This document shows, piece after piece, positions 10,547 through 19,035 of a DNA stretch of 64,000 bases (the stretch's first letter is position 1; each line of letters starts with the position of its first letter). A model generated the notes under the pieces. That model searched no databases. It saw only the letters and a program-made list of their open reading frames with translations, and was not told where the DNA came from. The position numbers and the translations under genes are program-made. Origin of the DNA: Terribacillus halophilus (GTDB lineage Bacteria; Bacillota; Bacilli; Bacillales; Amphibacillaceae); the NCBI RefSeq assembly GCF_900162685.1, contig NZ_LT727828.1:1477557-1541556 (forward strand), given 5' to 3'.

Positions 10547-11485
10547 GTGAAATGGGCGGAACTGTGTATCCATACGACGAACGAAGCAATTGAACCAATC
10601 TCCAATATCTTGCATGAAGCAGGTGCTAGCGGCGTTGTAATTCAAGATCCAGAAGACTTGGTAAAGGATTACGAAACAACGTTCGGAGAAATTTATGAGT
10701 TAAATCCGGCTGATTATCCTACAGAAGGTATCTACGTCAAGGCATATTTGCCGACAAATAGTTTTCTAAGTGAATCAGTAAATGAGATCAAGGCAGCCAT
10801 TACCAACTTGATAGAATATCAAATCGATATCGGAACTAATCGTGTGACGGTAAGTGAGGTAGATGAGGAAGATTGGTCAACTGCTTGGAAGAAATATTAC
10901 AAACCAGTCAAAATATCTGAGAAATTTACGATTATCCCTACATGGGAAGAATATACACCTGTGGCTAGTGATGAAGTGATCATGGAACTTGATCCGGGTA
11001 TGGCATTTGGAACAGGAACCCACCCGACTACCGTATTGAGTGTTCAGGCCATCGAGCGTTATATCCAAAAGGGAGATACGGTAATTGATGTTGGTTCTGG
11101 ATCCGGTGTCTTGAGTATTGCTGCCGTATTACTCGGTGCCGCCCATGTACATGCTTTTGATTTGGATGATGTTGCGGTGAAGAGCACAATGGTTAATGCC
11201 GAACTCAATCATACTTCAGACAAAATCACTGCGAAGGCAAATAATTTGCTTGAAGGAGTAGCTGTTGAAGCAGATGTCATTGTTTCGAACATCCTTGCTG
11301 AGATCATATTGAAGTTCACAGATGATGCATATAAACGAATTAAACCAGGCGGCTTGTTCATTACGAGTGGTATTATCAGCCAAAAGAAAGGCGACGTAAA
11401 ACAAGGGTTACTAGATGCCGGCTTCGAGATTGTCGAAGTAAATGAAATGGAAGACTGGGTTGCGATTATTGCAAGGAAGAATTAA
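10547..11485 (+). CDS. prmA: Ribosomal protein L11 methyltransferase PrmA
   Basis: SAM-dependent enzyme that trimethylates ribosomal protein L11. The protein begins MKWAELCIHTTNEAIEPISN and has an N-terminal L11-binding domain. The methyltransferase fold shows MAFGTGTHPTT, the SAM site VIDVGSGSGVLSIAA and the catalytic-loop motif VSNILAEII. The start is GTG 10547, ten bases after AAGGAG; GTG 10541 is also possible. Length is 312 residues, as usual. The dnaJ-prmA-rsmE-mtaB order is conserved in Bacillus. Confidence 0.95.
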   Translation: MKWAELCIHTTNEAIEPISNILHEAGASGVVIQDPEDLVKDYETTFGEIYELNPADYPTEGIYVKAYLPTNSFLSESVNEIKAAITNLIEYQIDIGTNRVTVSEVDEEDWSTAWKKYYKPVKISEKFTIIPTWEEYTPVASDEVIMELDPGMAFGTGTHPTTVLSVQAIERYIQKGDTVIDVGSGSGVLSIAAVLLGAAHVHAFDLDDVAVKSTMVNAELNHTSDKITAKANNLLEGVAVEADVIVSNILAEIILKFTDDAYKRIKPGGLFITSGIISQKKGDVKQGLLDAGFEIVEVNEMEDWVAIIARKN

Positions 11486-11500
11486 GGCAGAGGTGAGCGG

Positions 11501-12247
11501 ATGCAGCGCTATTTCGTAGAAGCTGCCAATTGGCAGGACGACAAAATTACGTTAGAAGGACAAGATGCTCATCACATTATTCGTGTTATGCGTATGAATG
11601 AAGGAGATCAAATTATCTGCGTCCATCCAGACGGACATGCGGCAACGTGTACGATTGATTCTTTTGCTGCCGACTGTGTCTTGGTTTCTGTAACAGAGCC
11701 GCTGGACATGGAGACCGAAATGCCGGTTGCGGTAACGATTGCTCAAGGCTTGCCAAAAGGCGATAAGCTGGAGTTGATTGTGCAAAAAGGTACAGAACTC
11801 GGCGCAGCTGGTTTTGTACCTTTTCAGGCTGCCAGGTCTGTTGTAAAATGGGATGAGAAAAAGAAGGACAAGAAGCGCCAGAGGCTTGAGAAAATTGCCA
11901 AAGAAGCTGCAGAGCAGTCCAGCCGTCAAACGATACCTTTAATTGGCGACGTGTTATCTTTTCAGTCCCTGCTGCAGAGCAGCGATACATATAAGCATAA
12001 ACTGTTCGCTTATGAAGAAGCGGCTAAAGGGATGAAAGCAGATCCGCTGCGTACGGTTTTTGAGCAGATTTCTTCTACAGATAACGTACTGGTTGTTGTC
12101 GGACCAGAAGGCGGATTCAGTGAAAAAGAGGCAGATATGCTCAAGCAGGAAGGCTTCTTGCCTGTCCGTTTGGGACCGCGTATTTTACGCACAGAAACTG
12201 CTCCATTGTATATGTTAGCTAGTTTATCGTACCATTTTGAAGAATGA
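11501..12247 (+). CDS. rsmE: 16S rRNA (uracil-1498-N3)-methyltransferase RsmE
   Basis: SPOUT-family methyltransferase that makes m3U1498 in 16S rRNA. The 248 residues hold an N-terminal PUA-like domain with AHHIIRVMRMNEGD and a trefoil-knot domain. The knot shows GPEGGFSEKEADML and RLGPRILRTETAPLYML, the SAM-binding region. The ATG follows GAGGTGAGCGG. The stop codon lies ten bases before the mtaB start, so translation is probably coupled. Confidence 0.95.
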   Translation: MQRYFVEAANWQDDKITLEGQDAHHIIRVMRMNEGDQIICVHPDGHAATCTIDSFAADCVLVSVTEPLDMETEMPVAVTIAQGLPKGDKLELIVQKGTELGAAGFVPFQAARSVVKWDEKKKDKKRQRLEKIAKEAAEQSSRQTIPLIGDVLSFQSLLQSSDTYKHKLFAYEEAAKGMKADPLRTVFEQISSTDNVLVVVGPEGGFSEKEADMLKQEGFLPVRLGPRILRTETAPLYMLASLSYHFEE

Positions 12248-12257
12248 GGTGTTTTTT

Positions 12258-13604
12258 ATGCCTACAGTGGCATTTCATACATTAGGCTGCAAAGTGAATC
12301 ATTACGAAACAGAAGGAATCTGGCAGAAATTTAAGGCAGAAGGTTATGAGAGAGTCGATTTTGACCACCAATCTGACGTGTATGTGATCAACACTTGCAC
12401 AGTTACAAATACTGGTGATAAAAAAAGTCGTCAAATCATTCGCCGAGCTGTACGTAAGAACCCAGAGGGTGTTATTTGTGTAACTGGCTGTTATGCACAA
12501 ACATCTCCTGGTGAAATCATGGAGATTCCGGGGGTTGATATCGTAGTCGGTACCCAGGGCCGCGATAAAATGATTGCGCACATCGAAGAATTCAAGAAGA
12601 CAAAGGAACCGATTAATGGTGTATCCAACATTATGAAGAACCGCGTATTCGAGGAAATGGATGTGCCGGCATTTACAGATCGGACACGTGCATCGCTGAA
12701 GATCCAGGAGGGCTGTAACAACTTCTGTACCTTCTGTATCATCCCATGGTCTCGCGGTCTTTTGCGCTCTCGTAATCCCGAAGATGTTATGAAACAGGCA
12801 CAGCAGCTTGTAGATGCTGGTTATAAGGAAATCGTTCTTACAGGCATTCATACAGCGGGTTACGGCGAAGATATGCAAGATTACAATTTTGCTAAATTAT
12901 TACGTGAATTAGAAGCGAACGTGCGCGGTTTAAAACGTATTCGTATCTCATCTATTGAAGCGAGTCAAATTACCGATGAAGTCATTCAAGTGCTGGATGA
13001 ATCCGAAAAGATTGTCCGTCATTTGCATATCCCGCTGCAGTCAGGGTCTGATTCCGTGTTGACACGTATGCGTCGTAAATACTCAGCAGATTATTACCGC
13101 AGCAAGATTGAAAAAGTGAAAAAAGCACTGCCTAATTTAGCGATTACAAGTGATGTTATCGTTGGTTTTCCTGGTGAGACAGAAGAGGAATTCATGGAGA
13201 CATATCGTTTCATCCAAGAAGTTGGTTATAGTGAGCTGCATGTATTTCCGTACTCCAAACGGACCGGAACACCGGCTGCGCGCATGACTAATCAAGTGGA
13301 TGATGAAACCAAGAATGAGCGTGTACATCGTCTAATTGCTCTTTCTGATCAGCAAGCGAAGGAATATGCTTCTCAGTTTGAAAATGAAGTGTTAGAAGTC
13401 ATTCCAGAAGAGCTTTATGATGAAAACGAATCAAATACATTATATGTTGGCTATACAGACAACTATTTAAAAGTGAAATTTGAGGCAACACCAGATATGA
13501 TCGGTAAAATTGTCCGCGTAAAACTGACAAAAGCCGGGTATCCATATAACGAAGGCCAATTCGTCCGCGTGATGGAAGAAGAAAAAACAAGCGTAACTAT
13601 CTAA
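12258..13604 (+). CDS. mtaB: tRNA t6A37 methylthiotransferase MtaB
   Basis: Radical SAM enzyme that converts t6A37 to ms2t6A in tRNAs reading ANN codons. The 448 residues have an N-terminal UPF0004 domain with cluster cysteines in LGCKVN, NTCTVT and TGCYAQ. The radical SAM motif CNNFCTFC comes next, and a C-terminal TRAM domain completes the protein. ATG 12258 follows GAGGTG by six bases; an in-frame start at 12237 would overlap rsmE and has no ribosome site. The two cysteine sets bind two [4Fe-4S] clusters. Confidence 0.96.
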   Translation: MPTVAFHTLGCKVNHYETEGIWQKFKAEGYERVDFDHQSDVYVINTCTVTNTGDKKSRQIIRRAVRKNPEGVICVTGCYAQTSPGEIMEIPGVDIVVGTQGRDKMIAHIEEFKKTKEPINGVSNIMKNRVFEEMDVPAFTDRTRASLKIQEGCNNFCTFCIIPWSRGLLRSRNPEDVMKQAQQLVDAGYKEIVLTGIHTAGYGEDMQDYNFAKLLRELEANVRGLKRIRISSIEASQITDEVIQVLDESEKIVRHLHIPLQSGSDSVLTRMRRKYSADYYRSKIEKVKKALPNLAITSDVIVGFPGETEEEFMETYRFIQEVGYSELHVFPYSKRTGTPAARMTNQVDDETKNERVHRLIALSDQQAKEYASQFENEVLEVIPEELYDENESNTLYVGYTDNYLKVKFEATPDMIGKIVRVKLTKAGYPYNEGQFVRVMEEEKTSVTI

Positions 13605-13630
13605 CTTAACTATAAAAGGGGTTATTTCAC

Positions 13631-14296
13631 TTGGAAAACATTGCAGCATATATTGACCATACACTTTTAAAACCGGATGCTACAAAGGATCAGATTGATG
13701 TCATTGTCGAGGAAGCAGCAGCACATAAGTTTGCTTCTGTTTGTGTAAATCCATACTGGGTTTCTTATTGTGCAGATAAACTGCAAGGCACTGATGTGAA
13801 AGTTTGTACGGTTATTGGCTTCCCGCTTGGTGCGTCCACTAGTGCAGTGAAGGCTTTGGAAACAAAGGATGCGATCGAAAAAGGCGCTGGAGAAATTGAT
13901 ATGGTCATTAATATCGGTGCGTTAAAATCAGGTGATTTGGTGACAGTTGAATCAGATATCCGTGCAGTTACAGAAGCAGCTGACGGTGTGCTGACAAAGG
14001 TTATCATTGAAACTGCATTGCTGACAGAAGAAGAAAAAGTGACAGCTTGTGAGCTTGCAGTAAAAGCTGGAGCAGATTTTGTTAAAACTTCTACAGGATT
14101 TTCCGGCGGCGGAGCAACAGTGGCAGATATCGCTTTGATGCGTAATACTGTCGGGCCAGATATTGGTGTTAAAGCTTCCGGCGGTGTTCGTGACCGCGAA
14201 GCAACACTTGCGATGATTGAGGCAGGTGCTACACGAATTGGTGCTAGTGCAGGCGTGCAAATCATTGCAGGCGGTGCAGGTACAAGCGACTATTAA
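13631..14296 (+). CDS. deoC: Deoxyribose-phosphate aldolase DeoC
   Basis: Class I aldolase that splits deoxyribose-5-phosphate into glyceraldehyde-3-phosphate and acetaldehyde in deoxynucleoside salvage. The 221 residues contain [22 protein letters not shown], the Schiff-base lysine region [13 protein letters not shown] and VKASGGVRD. The start is TTG 13631, about ten bases after AAAAGGGG. In B. subtilis this place next to mtaB holds yqeW instead, so the salvage gene is a local insertion or an alternative arrangement. No deoR or nupC neighbour is present. Confidence 0.95.
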   Translation: MENIAAYIDHTLLKPDATKDQIDVIVEEAAAHKFASVCVNPYWVSYCADKLQGTDVKVCTVIGFPLGASTSAVKALETKDAIEKGAGEIDMVINIGALKSGDLVTVESDIRAVTEAADGVLTKVIIETALLTEEEKVTACELAVKAGADFVKTSTGFSGGGATVADIALMRNTVGPDIGVKASGGVRDREATLAMIEAGATRIGASAGVQIIAGGAGTSDY

Positions 14297-14337
14297 TAGT
14301 AATTTTTATGAAATACGCAGTATTATGCACCTTTCTA

Positions 14338-14366
14338 TTGACCAGGATTTAGCATTATATTATAAT
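14338..14366 (+). promoter_or_regulatory. Sigma-A promoter of rpsU
   Basis: TTGACC (14338-14343), 17 bases, TATAAT (14361-14366): close to consensus. Transcription should begin near 14373. Confidence 0.8.
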
Positions 14367-14375
14367 GAGCAAAGA

Positions 14376-14395
14376 CATATGCAGCAGTGCATATG
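14376..14395 (+). promoter_or_regulatory. Leader hairpin of rpsU
   Basis: CATATGCA and TGCATATG form a perfect 8-bp stem with loop GCAG, starting only a few bases after the predicted transcription start. It could stabilise the mRNA 5' end or serve in feedback control; neither is shown. Confidence 0.5.
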
Positions 14396-14437
14396 AGATA
14401 GCACATTGTTGTATGCTTCGGAGGGAGGGAAATTAGC

Positions 14438-14611
14438 ATGTCAAACACTACTCGCGTTCGCAAAAACGAGTCTCTTGAAGATGCTCTTCGTCGCTTTAAG
14501 CGCACAGTTTCTAAAAGCGGTACTCTATCTGAATACCGTAAGCGTGAATTCTACGAAAAACCTAGTGTTCGTCGCAAGAAAAAATCTGAGGCGGCTAGAA
14601 AGCGTAAGTAA
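14438..14611 (+). CDS. rpsU: 30S ribosomal protein S21
   Basis: Small basic ribosomal protein of 57 residues: [20 protein letters not shown], then [10 protein letters not shown] and a Lys/Arg-rich tail. The sequence and length fit Firmicute S21. The ATG follows a strong GGAGGGAGG site. It has its own near-consensus promoter and a leader hairpin, and yqeY begins 21 bases after the stop, so the two are probably co-transcribed, as in B. subtilis. Confidence 0.97.
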   Translation: MSNTTRVRKNESLEDALRRFKRTVSKSGTLSEYRKREFYEKPSVRRKKKSEAARKRK

Positions 14612-14632
14612 GTAAAGAGGGTGCAAAGAGAT

Positions 14633-15079
14633 ATGTCATTAACAGAACGTCTGAACCAGGATATGAAGACTGCGATGAAAGCAAGGGATAAGGAAACGCT
14701 TAGCGTTATCCGTATGGTGAAAGCCAGCCTGCAAAACGAAGCAATTCGTACTGGTAATGACACGCTGTCAGAAGATGAAGAACTTACCGTTTTATCTCGA
14801 GAGGTAAAACAACGAAAAGATTCCCTCCAAGAATTCCAAGAAGCTGGACGCGATGACCTGGTACAAAAACAAGAAGCTGAGCTTCAAGTTTTAAAAGGTT
14901 ATATGCCGGAACAGCTTTCGGAAGAAGAACTTGAAGACGTTATTAAACAAACCATCGCGGAGGTAGGAGCTACTTCCAAGAAAGACATGGGTTCAGTAAT
15001 GAACGCTGTCATGCCGAAAGTAAAAGGTAAAACTGATGGTTCTTTAGTTAATAAAATCGTGAATAAGCACTTGTCTTAA
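14633..15079 (+). CDS. yqeY: GatB/YqeY domain protein
   Basis: A 148-residue helical protein of the YqeY family. It resembles the tail domain of the amidotransferase subunit GatB, which binds tRNA; the exact role of free YqeY is unknown. It begins [20 protein letters not shown], with the blocks [14 protein letters not shown] and [20 protein letters not shown] 14633 matches the family start better than the in-frame GTG at 14621. A strong terminator follows, ending the rpsU-yqeY unit. Confidence 0.93.
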   Translation: MSLTERLNQDMKTAMKARDKETLSVIRMVKASLQNEAIRTGNDTLSEDEELTVLSREVKQRKDSLQEFQEAGRDDLVQKQEAELQVLKGYMPEQLSEEELEDVIKQTIAEVGATSKKDMGSVMNAVMPKVKGKTDGSLVNKIVNKHLS

Positions 15080-15102
15080 CTGATAGTTATATGAATATCT
15101 GA

Positions 15103-15141
15103 GAAAATCCCAGTCACTATGGTGGCTGGGATTTTCTTTTT
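15103..15141 (+). terminator. Rho-independent terminator after yqeY
   Basis: GAAAATCCCAG and CTGGGATTTTC form an 11-bp stem (15103-15136), followed by a T-run. It separates the rpsU unit from the sigma-W operon. Confidence 0.9.
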
Positions 15142-15161
15142 GTAAATACTGCTTCAAAAAA

Positions 15162-15187
15162 TGAAACCTTTTCTTATTTGAGACGTA
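15162..15187 (+). promoter_or_regulatory. Sigma-W promoter of nfeD-floA-yqfB
   Basis: TGAAAC (15162-15167), exactly 16 bases, CGTA (15184-15187): an exact match to the sigma-W consensus. In B. subtilis the yqeZ-floA-yqfB operon is a known sigma-W target, so promoter and genes agree. Expect induction by envelope stress such as membrane-active antibiotics. Confidence 0.9.
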
Positions 15188-15240
15188 AAGGTAAACTGTA
15201 CATAACAACTGAAACAAACAAGTCGTTCAGGAGGATTCAC

Positions 15241-15942
15241 ATGCTGCACTATATCGAGGTTACTAGCCTCCAAACAGCAACATTCACTTTTGGCGATACA
15301 ATTGCCTCGTGGATTACATCTCCAGTTGTTGTGACGATTCTTTTGTCCATCGCATTTGCAGGGCTGGCGGTCGAGTTGTTCACTCCTGGTTTTGGCGCAG
15401 GAGGCATATTAGGGGTAGCCGCTGCCGGTGTTTTCCTTTATGGCCATATCGCAGGAGGGCTCCTGTCCGGTACGGATATACTTCTTTTGACTGCAGCTAT
15501 TATATTACTTGTCTTGGAATTATTCGTACCTGGCGGCATTATGGGCATACTTGGTATGGTTGGGCTGCTTTGGGTTTTATTTCGCATAGCGGCAGACAAA
15601 ACGGATATGATGATAAGTGTAAGTATTGCATTTATTGTAACCGTTGTTGCTGTTGTTTATGTTATCCGTATTGTCGGTTTTGAAAAAGGTATGTTCAAAC
15701 CCTTTATTCTTCAGGATACGCTGAGACCTGATGCCATCCCGAGTTTGGTTTCGCTTATTGGTAAAAGTGGCATAACCACTACGCCGCTGCGTCCAACTGG
15801 CGTGGCGGAGATTGAAGATAGGAAGATGGACGTCATTACCGACGGAAGGTATATAAACCGTGGAGAAGAAATAGTTGTTATACGTACAGAAGGAACGAAA
15901 ATCATCGTCAGCTCTTTGACGAATGAGGAGGAAATTAAATGA
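15241..15942 (+). CDS. NfeD-family membrane protein, short form without protease domain
   Basis: Partner protein of the flotillin FloA. The 233 residues have a short N-terminal stretch and about five membrane segments ([34 protein letters not shown] and others, about residues 28-145). A C-terminal OB-fold NfeD domain follows (about 165-230: [18 protein letters not shown], then [13 protein letters not shown]). The B. subtilis gene at this place, yqeZ, is about 437 residues and carries an N-terminal ClpP-like serine protease domain; that domain is absent here. Residues 1-25 look like the linker that follows it in long forms. AGGAGG precedes ATG 15241. It overlaps floA by four bases. Confidence 0.88.
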   Translation: MLHYIEVTSLQTATFTFGDTIASWITSPVVVTILLSIAFAGLAVELFTPGFGAGGILGVAAAGVFLYGHIAGGLLSGTDILLLTAAIILLVLELFVPGGIMGILGMVGLLWVLFRIAADKTDMMISVSIAFIVTVVAVVYVIRIVGFEKGMFKPFILQDTLRPDAIPSLVSLIGKSGITTTPLRPTGVAEIEDRKMDVITDGRYINRGEEIVVIRTEGTKIIVSSLTNEEEIK

Positions 15943-16931
15943 ACCAAGAGATTCTTGTACCAATTATTATCGCTGCGGTCATTCTGATTGCATTGATCAT
16001 CTTGTTTACATTCGTACCAGTTGCATTATGGATCAGTGCTCTAGCAGCGGGTGTTAAAATCAGTATCTTTACGCTTGTCGGAATGCGACTGAGACGTGTT
16101 ATTCCATCCCGTGTAATCAGCCCGCTTATTAAAGCCCATAAAGCAGGGTTAAAGGTCGATACCAACCAGCTGGAGAGTCATTACTTAGCTGGAGGTAACG
16201 TAGACCGCGTCGTAAACGCGCTCATCGCAGCGCATCGTGCGAACATTGAACTACCATTTGAGCGTTCGGCAGCGATTGACTTGGCAGGCCGTGATGTGCT
16301 GGAAGCTGTTCAAATGAGTGTTAACCCAAAAGTAATTGAAACACCTTTCATCTCTGGTGTTGCAATTGATGGTATCGAAGTAAAAGCGAAAGCCCGAATT
16401 ACTGTACGTGCTAATATCGACCGTCTAGTAGGTGGTGCCGGCGAAGATACGATCATCGCACGTGTTGGTGAAGGGATTGTTAGTACAATTGGTAGCTCTG
16501 AGAACCATTCCAATGTCCTAGAAAATCCCGATAAAATTTCTCATAATGTATTGAACCGCGGTTTGGATTCCGGAACGGCATTTGAGATTCTGTCTATCGA
16601 TATTGCGGATATTGATATTGGCAAGAACATCGGTGCCATACTGCAGACGGATCAGGCTGAGGCGGATAAAAATATCGCACAAGCAAAAGCGGAAGAACGC
16701 CGGGCAATGGCGGTTGCACAAGAGCAAGAAAACTTGGCACGCGTACAAGAGATGCGTGCAAAAGTTGTGGAAGCGGAGGCAGATGTACCGCTTGCCCTTG
16801 CTGAAGCGCTTCGTTCCGGGAACATGGGCGTAATGGATTATATGAACTACCAAAATATTAATGCTGATACGACAATGCGAGACAGCATCGGCGGTTTGCC
16901 GCAAGGTGACAAAGAAGACAACGAGCTGTAA
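15939..16931 (+). CDS. floA: Flotillin-like protein FloA (YqfA)
   Basis: SPFH-domain scaffold protein of functional membrane microdomains, which affects membrane fluidity and protein assembly. The 330 residues have an N-terminal membrane hairpin (about 5-50), then the SPFH domain (VRRV-like region, [20 protein letters not shown]). An Ala/Glu-rich coiled coil follows ([20 protein letters not shown]), then a short polar tail. The length matches YqfA. It is co-transcribed with the short nfeD upstream from a sigma-W promoter, and its ATG overlaps the nfeD stop. Confidence 0.95.
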   Translation: MNQEILVPIIIAAVILIALIILFTFVPVALWISALAAGVKISIFTLVGMRLRRVIPSRVISPLIKAHKAGLKVDTNQLESHYLAGGNVDRVVNALIAAHRANIELPFERSAAIDLAGRDVLEAVQMSVNPKVIETPFISGVAIDGIEVKAKARITVRANIDRLVGGAGEDTIIARVGEGIVSTIGSSENHSNVLENPDKISHNVLNRGLDSGTAFEILSIDIADIDIGKNIGAILQTDQAEADKNIAQAKAEERRAMAVAQEQENLARVQEMRAKVVEAEADVPLALAEALRSGNMGVMDYMNYQNINADTTMRDSIGGLPQGDKEDNEL

Positions 16932-16953
16932 GCTTTAGAAAGGTGGCGGGAAC

Positions 16954-17400
16954 ATGTCCGACATACTGCAGTTTCTCGTTCCGCTCGTAATTGCTGGGAT
17001 TGTATTTTTGTTCAATCAAGCTGGCAAAAAAGGTGACCAAGAAAAGCAGGATCCAAGGCGGACGCAGCCTCCGGTTAAAAACTGGCAGGAGAAACAGCCG
17101 CGCCAAAGCGCGGAGCGTCCCACAGAGAAGCCTGTACAGACAAAAGCACCTGAACTTGTGCAAGCTGAGAAGCAGGTCGATGAGCTTCGGAACAGAGCTG
17201 ATAATGCTATTGAGCGGGTGAAGGCTGTACAGAAAGCCGCGCCTGCTCGCCAGCAGACTAAGAATCATTCTGTTACCAAACCAATTCACATAACGCGTCT
17301 ATCTAGCAGACAGCTAGCAGAACAGGTGATTTGGTCAGAAATACTTGGAGAACCACGTGCAAAAAAACCGCATCGAGCATTCGGAAAGCGAGTCCATTAA
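16954..17400 (+). CDS. YqfB-position small anchored protein, function unknown
   Basis: A 148-residue protein with one N-terminal membrane segment (about residues 4-22), a long Gln/Lys/Pro-rich polar linker and a conserved-looking C-terminal tail (SRQLAEQVIWSEILGEPRAK). It holds the place of yqfB, third gene of the sigma-W operon in B. subtilis, but I cannot confirm homology from memory. The layout suggests a membrane-tethered adaptor with a short C-terminal binding motif. A ribosome site AAAGGTGG precedes the ATG. The terminator stem spans its stop codon. Confidence 0.55.
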   Translation: MSDILQFLVPLVIAGIVFLFNQAGKKGDQEKQDPRRTQPPVKNWQEKQPRQSAERPTEKPVQTKAPELVQAEKQVDELRNRADNAIERVKAVQKAAPARQQTKNHSVTKPIHITRLSSRQLAEQVIWSEILGEPRAKKPHRAFGKRVH

Positions 17401-17413
17401 GGGCTCGCTTTTT
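17385..17413 (+). terminator. Terminator of the nfeD-floA-yqfB operon
   Basis: AAAGCGAGTCC pairs with GGGCTCGCTTT around a 5-base loop holding the yqfB stop codon, followed by T residues. It closes the sigma-W operon. Confidence 0.85.
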
Positions 17414-17486
17414 TGCTTTCCAATCTGCTTCTTATCGATTGTTCTTTCTTGCTTCTCTGCAACATAGAATGTGCTGAGGGGAGCTG

Positions 17487-17774
17487 ATGAGAATGAAAAA
17501 ATGGCAGCAGCGGATCGGAAACTGGTTCACTGAGCACCTAGATATGCCTGCTGATGTGGTGTTGGAACTCCCTCGTATAACGACCATTGGTCACTTTCAC
17601 GCCTATATCGAGAATCACAGAGGGTTGATCCTCTTTTCCGATAATGAACTCCGACTGCGGCTTAACACGGGCTTTCTGCTCATTACAGGAGAGTCCTTCG
17701 TATTGAAGGTCATGCTGCCGGAGGAAATTCTGCTTGAGGGGAAAATGAAGGAATTTAAATTCATCGAATCATAA
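17487..17774 (+). CDS. yqfC: Sporulation protein YqfC
   Basis: A 95-residue soluble protein of the YabP/YqfC family, needed for efficient sporulation in B. subtilis; biochemical role unknown. It starts MRMKKWQQRIGNWFTEHLDM and shows the family pattern PADVVLELPRITTIG, then FSDNELRLRLNTG. GAGGGGAGC precedes the ATG. A sigma-E-like -10 (CATAGAAT, 17463-17470) lies just upstream, but I could not find a convincing -35. It is paired with yqfD 23 bases downstream. Confidence 0.92.
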   Translation: MRMKKWQQRIGNWFTEHLDMPADVVLELPRITTIGHFHAYIENHRGLILFSDNELRLRLNTGFLLITGESFVLKVMLPEEILLEGKMKEFKFIES

Positions 17775-17797
17775 GCATGCGGAGCGGGGAGGTACGT

Positions 17798-19033
17798 ATG
17801 AAGAAACACACACAGGATATCTATTTTACTGGATATGTAACAGTCTTAATAAAAGGTGACAGACCAGAGCTGTTTTTTAATCAGCTTGTTCAGGAGAAGG
17901 TTCTGGTCTGGGATATCGTCAAGAAGGACAATCAAACATGCGAAGCGAAAATCAGAAAGCAAGATATCAGCAAGCTTCGCATGAAACGAAGGGGGACAGG
18001 CTACAAAGTTCAATTTCGTGCGAAGCATGGGTTTCCGTTTCTCTTTACATCTATATTGCATAAGAAACCTTTGCTCTTAGGCATTTTTATAAGTATATTG
18101 AGTATCTTTCTCCTTTCCAATACCGTCTGGAAGATTGACATTAAAGGTGTCAGCCCTGAATTAGAGCACCAAATCGAGACGCAGCTAGATGAATATGGTG
18201 TACGCTTAGGAGCATTCAAATTGACCTTAGGCGCACCGGTTGATATTCAGCAGCGGTTATTACAGGATATTCCTGAACTTTTGTGGATAGGTGTACAAGA
18301 AAAAGGGACAACCTATGCATTAGAAGGTGTGCCGAAGACGATTGTGAAAGAAAAAGAAGAACCCGGACCGCGTCACCTTGTTGCGAAGAAAAAGGGTGTC
18401 ATTGTGGACATGTTCGTCTCGGAAGGGGTTCCTCAAGTAGGAATTCACGATTATGTGGAACCTGGCGACGTTCTAGTCTCTGGTTTAATTGGTAAGGAAC
18501 CTCCTGTTGCAACAGAAAAAGAGGAAGCGGAAAAACCGGAGGATACACGGAAGCAGGTTGCTGCAACAGGTAATGTTATTGCTCGTACGTGGTATAATGT
18601 ATCTGTATCAGTTCCGCTTAAGGAAACGTATACCGTACTGAGCGGCAACCAGGAGACAAAATATGCCGCACAGTTTGGAGAGAACTTTCGAGTGCCGTTC
18701 TGGGGTTTCGGTGATTCCGGCTATAAAGACGCACAAGAGCAAACTTCTACTCGTTACTTGCGCTTTCTCCGCTGGAAGCTTCCTTTAGGAGTTACAAAAA
18801 CCAGCGAATACGAGCGGGTTTCCAAACAGGTGAAGCGGACGAAAGAAGAAGCCAGGGCGCAGGCGGTAAAGCTGGCTAAACAAGATTTGCAGCTGCAAAT
18901 CGGCAAAGAGTCTGACATTATTTCTCAAAAAATTTTACATGAGACTGTCGAGAATGGTAAAGTTAAATTAATCTTATACTTTCAAGTAAATGAAGATATT
19001 GCAACATCTCAACCTTTATCTCAAGGAGATTGA
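17798..19033 (+). CDS. yqfD: Sporulation protein YqfD
   Basis: Membrane-anchored sporulation protein of 411 residues, related in its central region to SpoIIIAG/YtxC-type extracytoplasmic proteins. It has an N-terminal cytoplasmic domain (about 1-85) and one membrane segment (LLLGIFISILSIFLLSNTVW, about 88-108). A POTRA/FtsQ-like region and a long extracytoplasmic domain complete it. GGGGAGG lies before ATG 17798; the earlier in-frame start (17777) has no ribosome site. Role inferred from family and from the yqfC-yqfD pairing. phoH follows after two bases. Confidence 0.9.
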   Translation: MKKHTQDIYFTGYVTVLIKGDRPELFFNQLVQEKVLVWDIVKKDNQTCEAKIRKQDISKLRMKRRGTGYKVQFRAKHGFPFLFTSILHKKPLLLGIFISILSIFLLSNTVWKIDIKGVSPELEHQIETQLDEYGVRLGAFKLTLGAPVDIQQRLLQDIPELLWIGVQEKGTTYALEGVPKTIVKEKEEPGPRHLVAKKKGVIVDMFVSEGVPQVGIHDYVEPGDVLVSGLIGKEPPVATEKEEAEKPEDTRKQVAATGNVIARTWYNVSVSVPLKETYTVLSGNQETKYAAQFGENFRVPFWGFGDSGYKDAQEQTSTRYLRFLRWKLPLGVTKTSEYERVSKQVKRTKEEARAQAVKLAKQDLQLQIGKESDIISQKILHETVENGKVKLILYFQVNEDIATSQPLSQGD

Positions 19034-19035
19034 TT

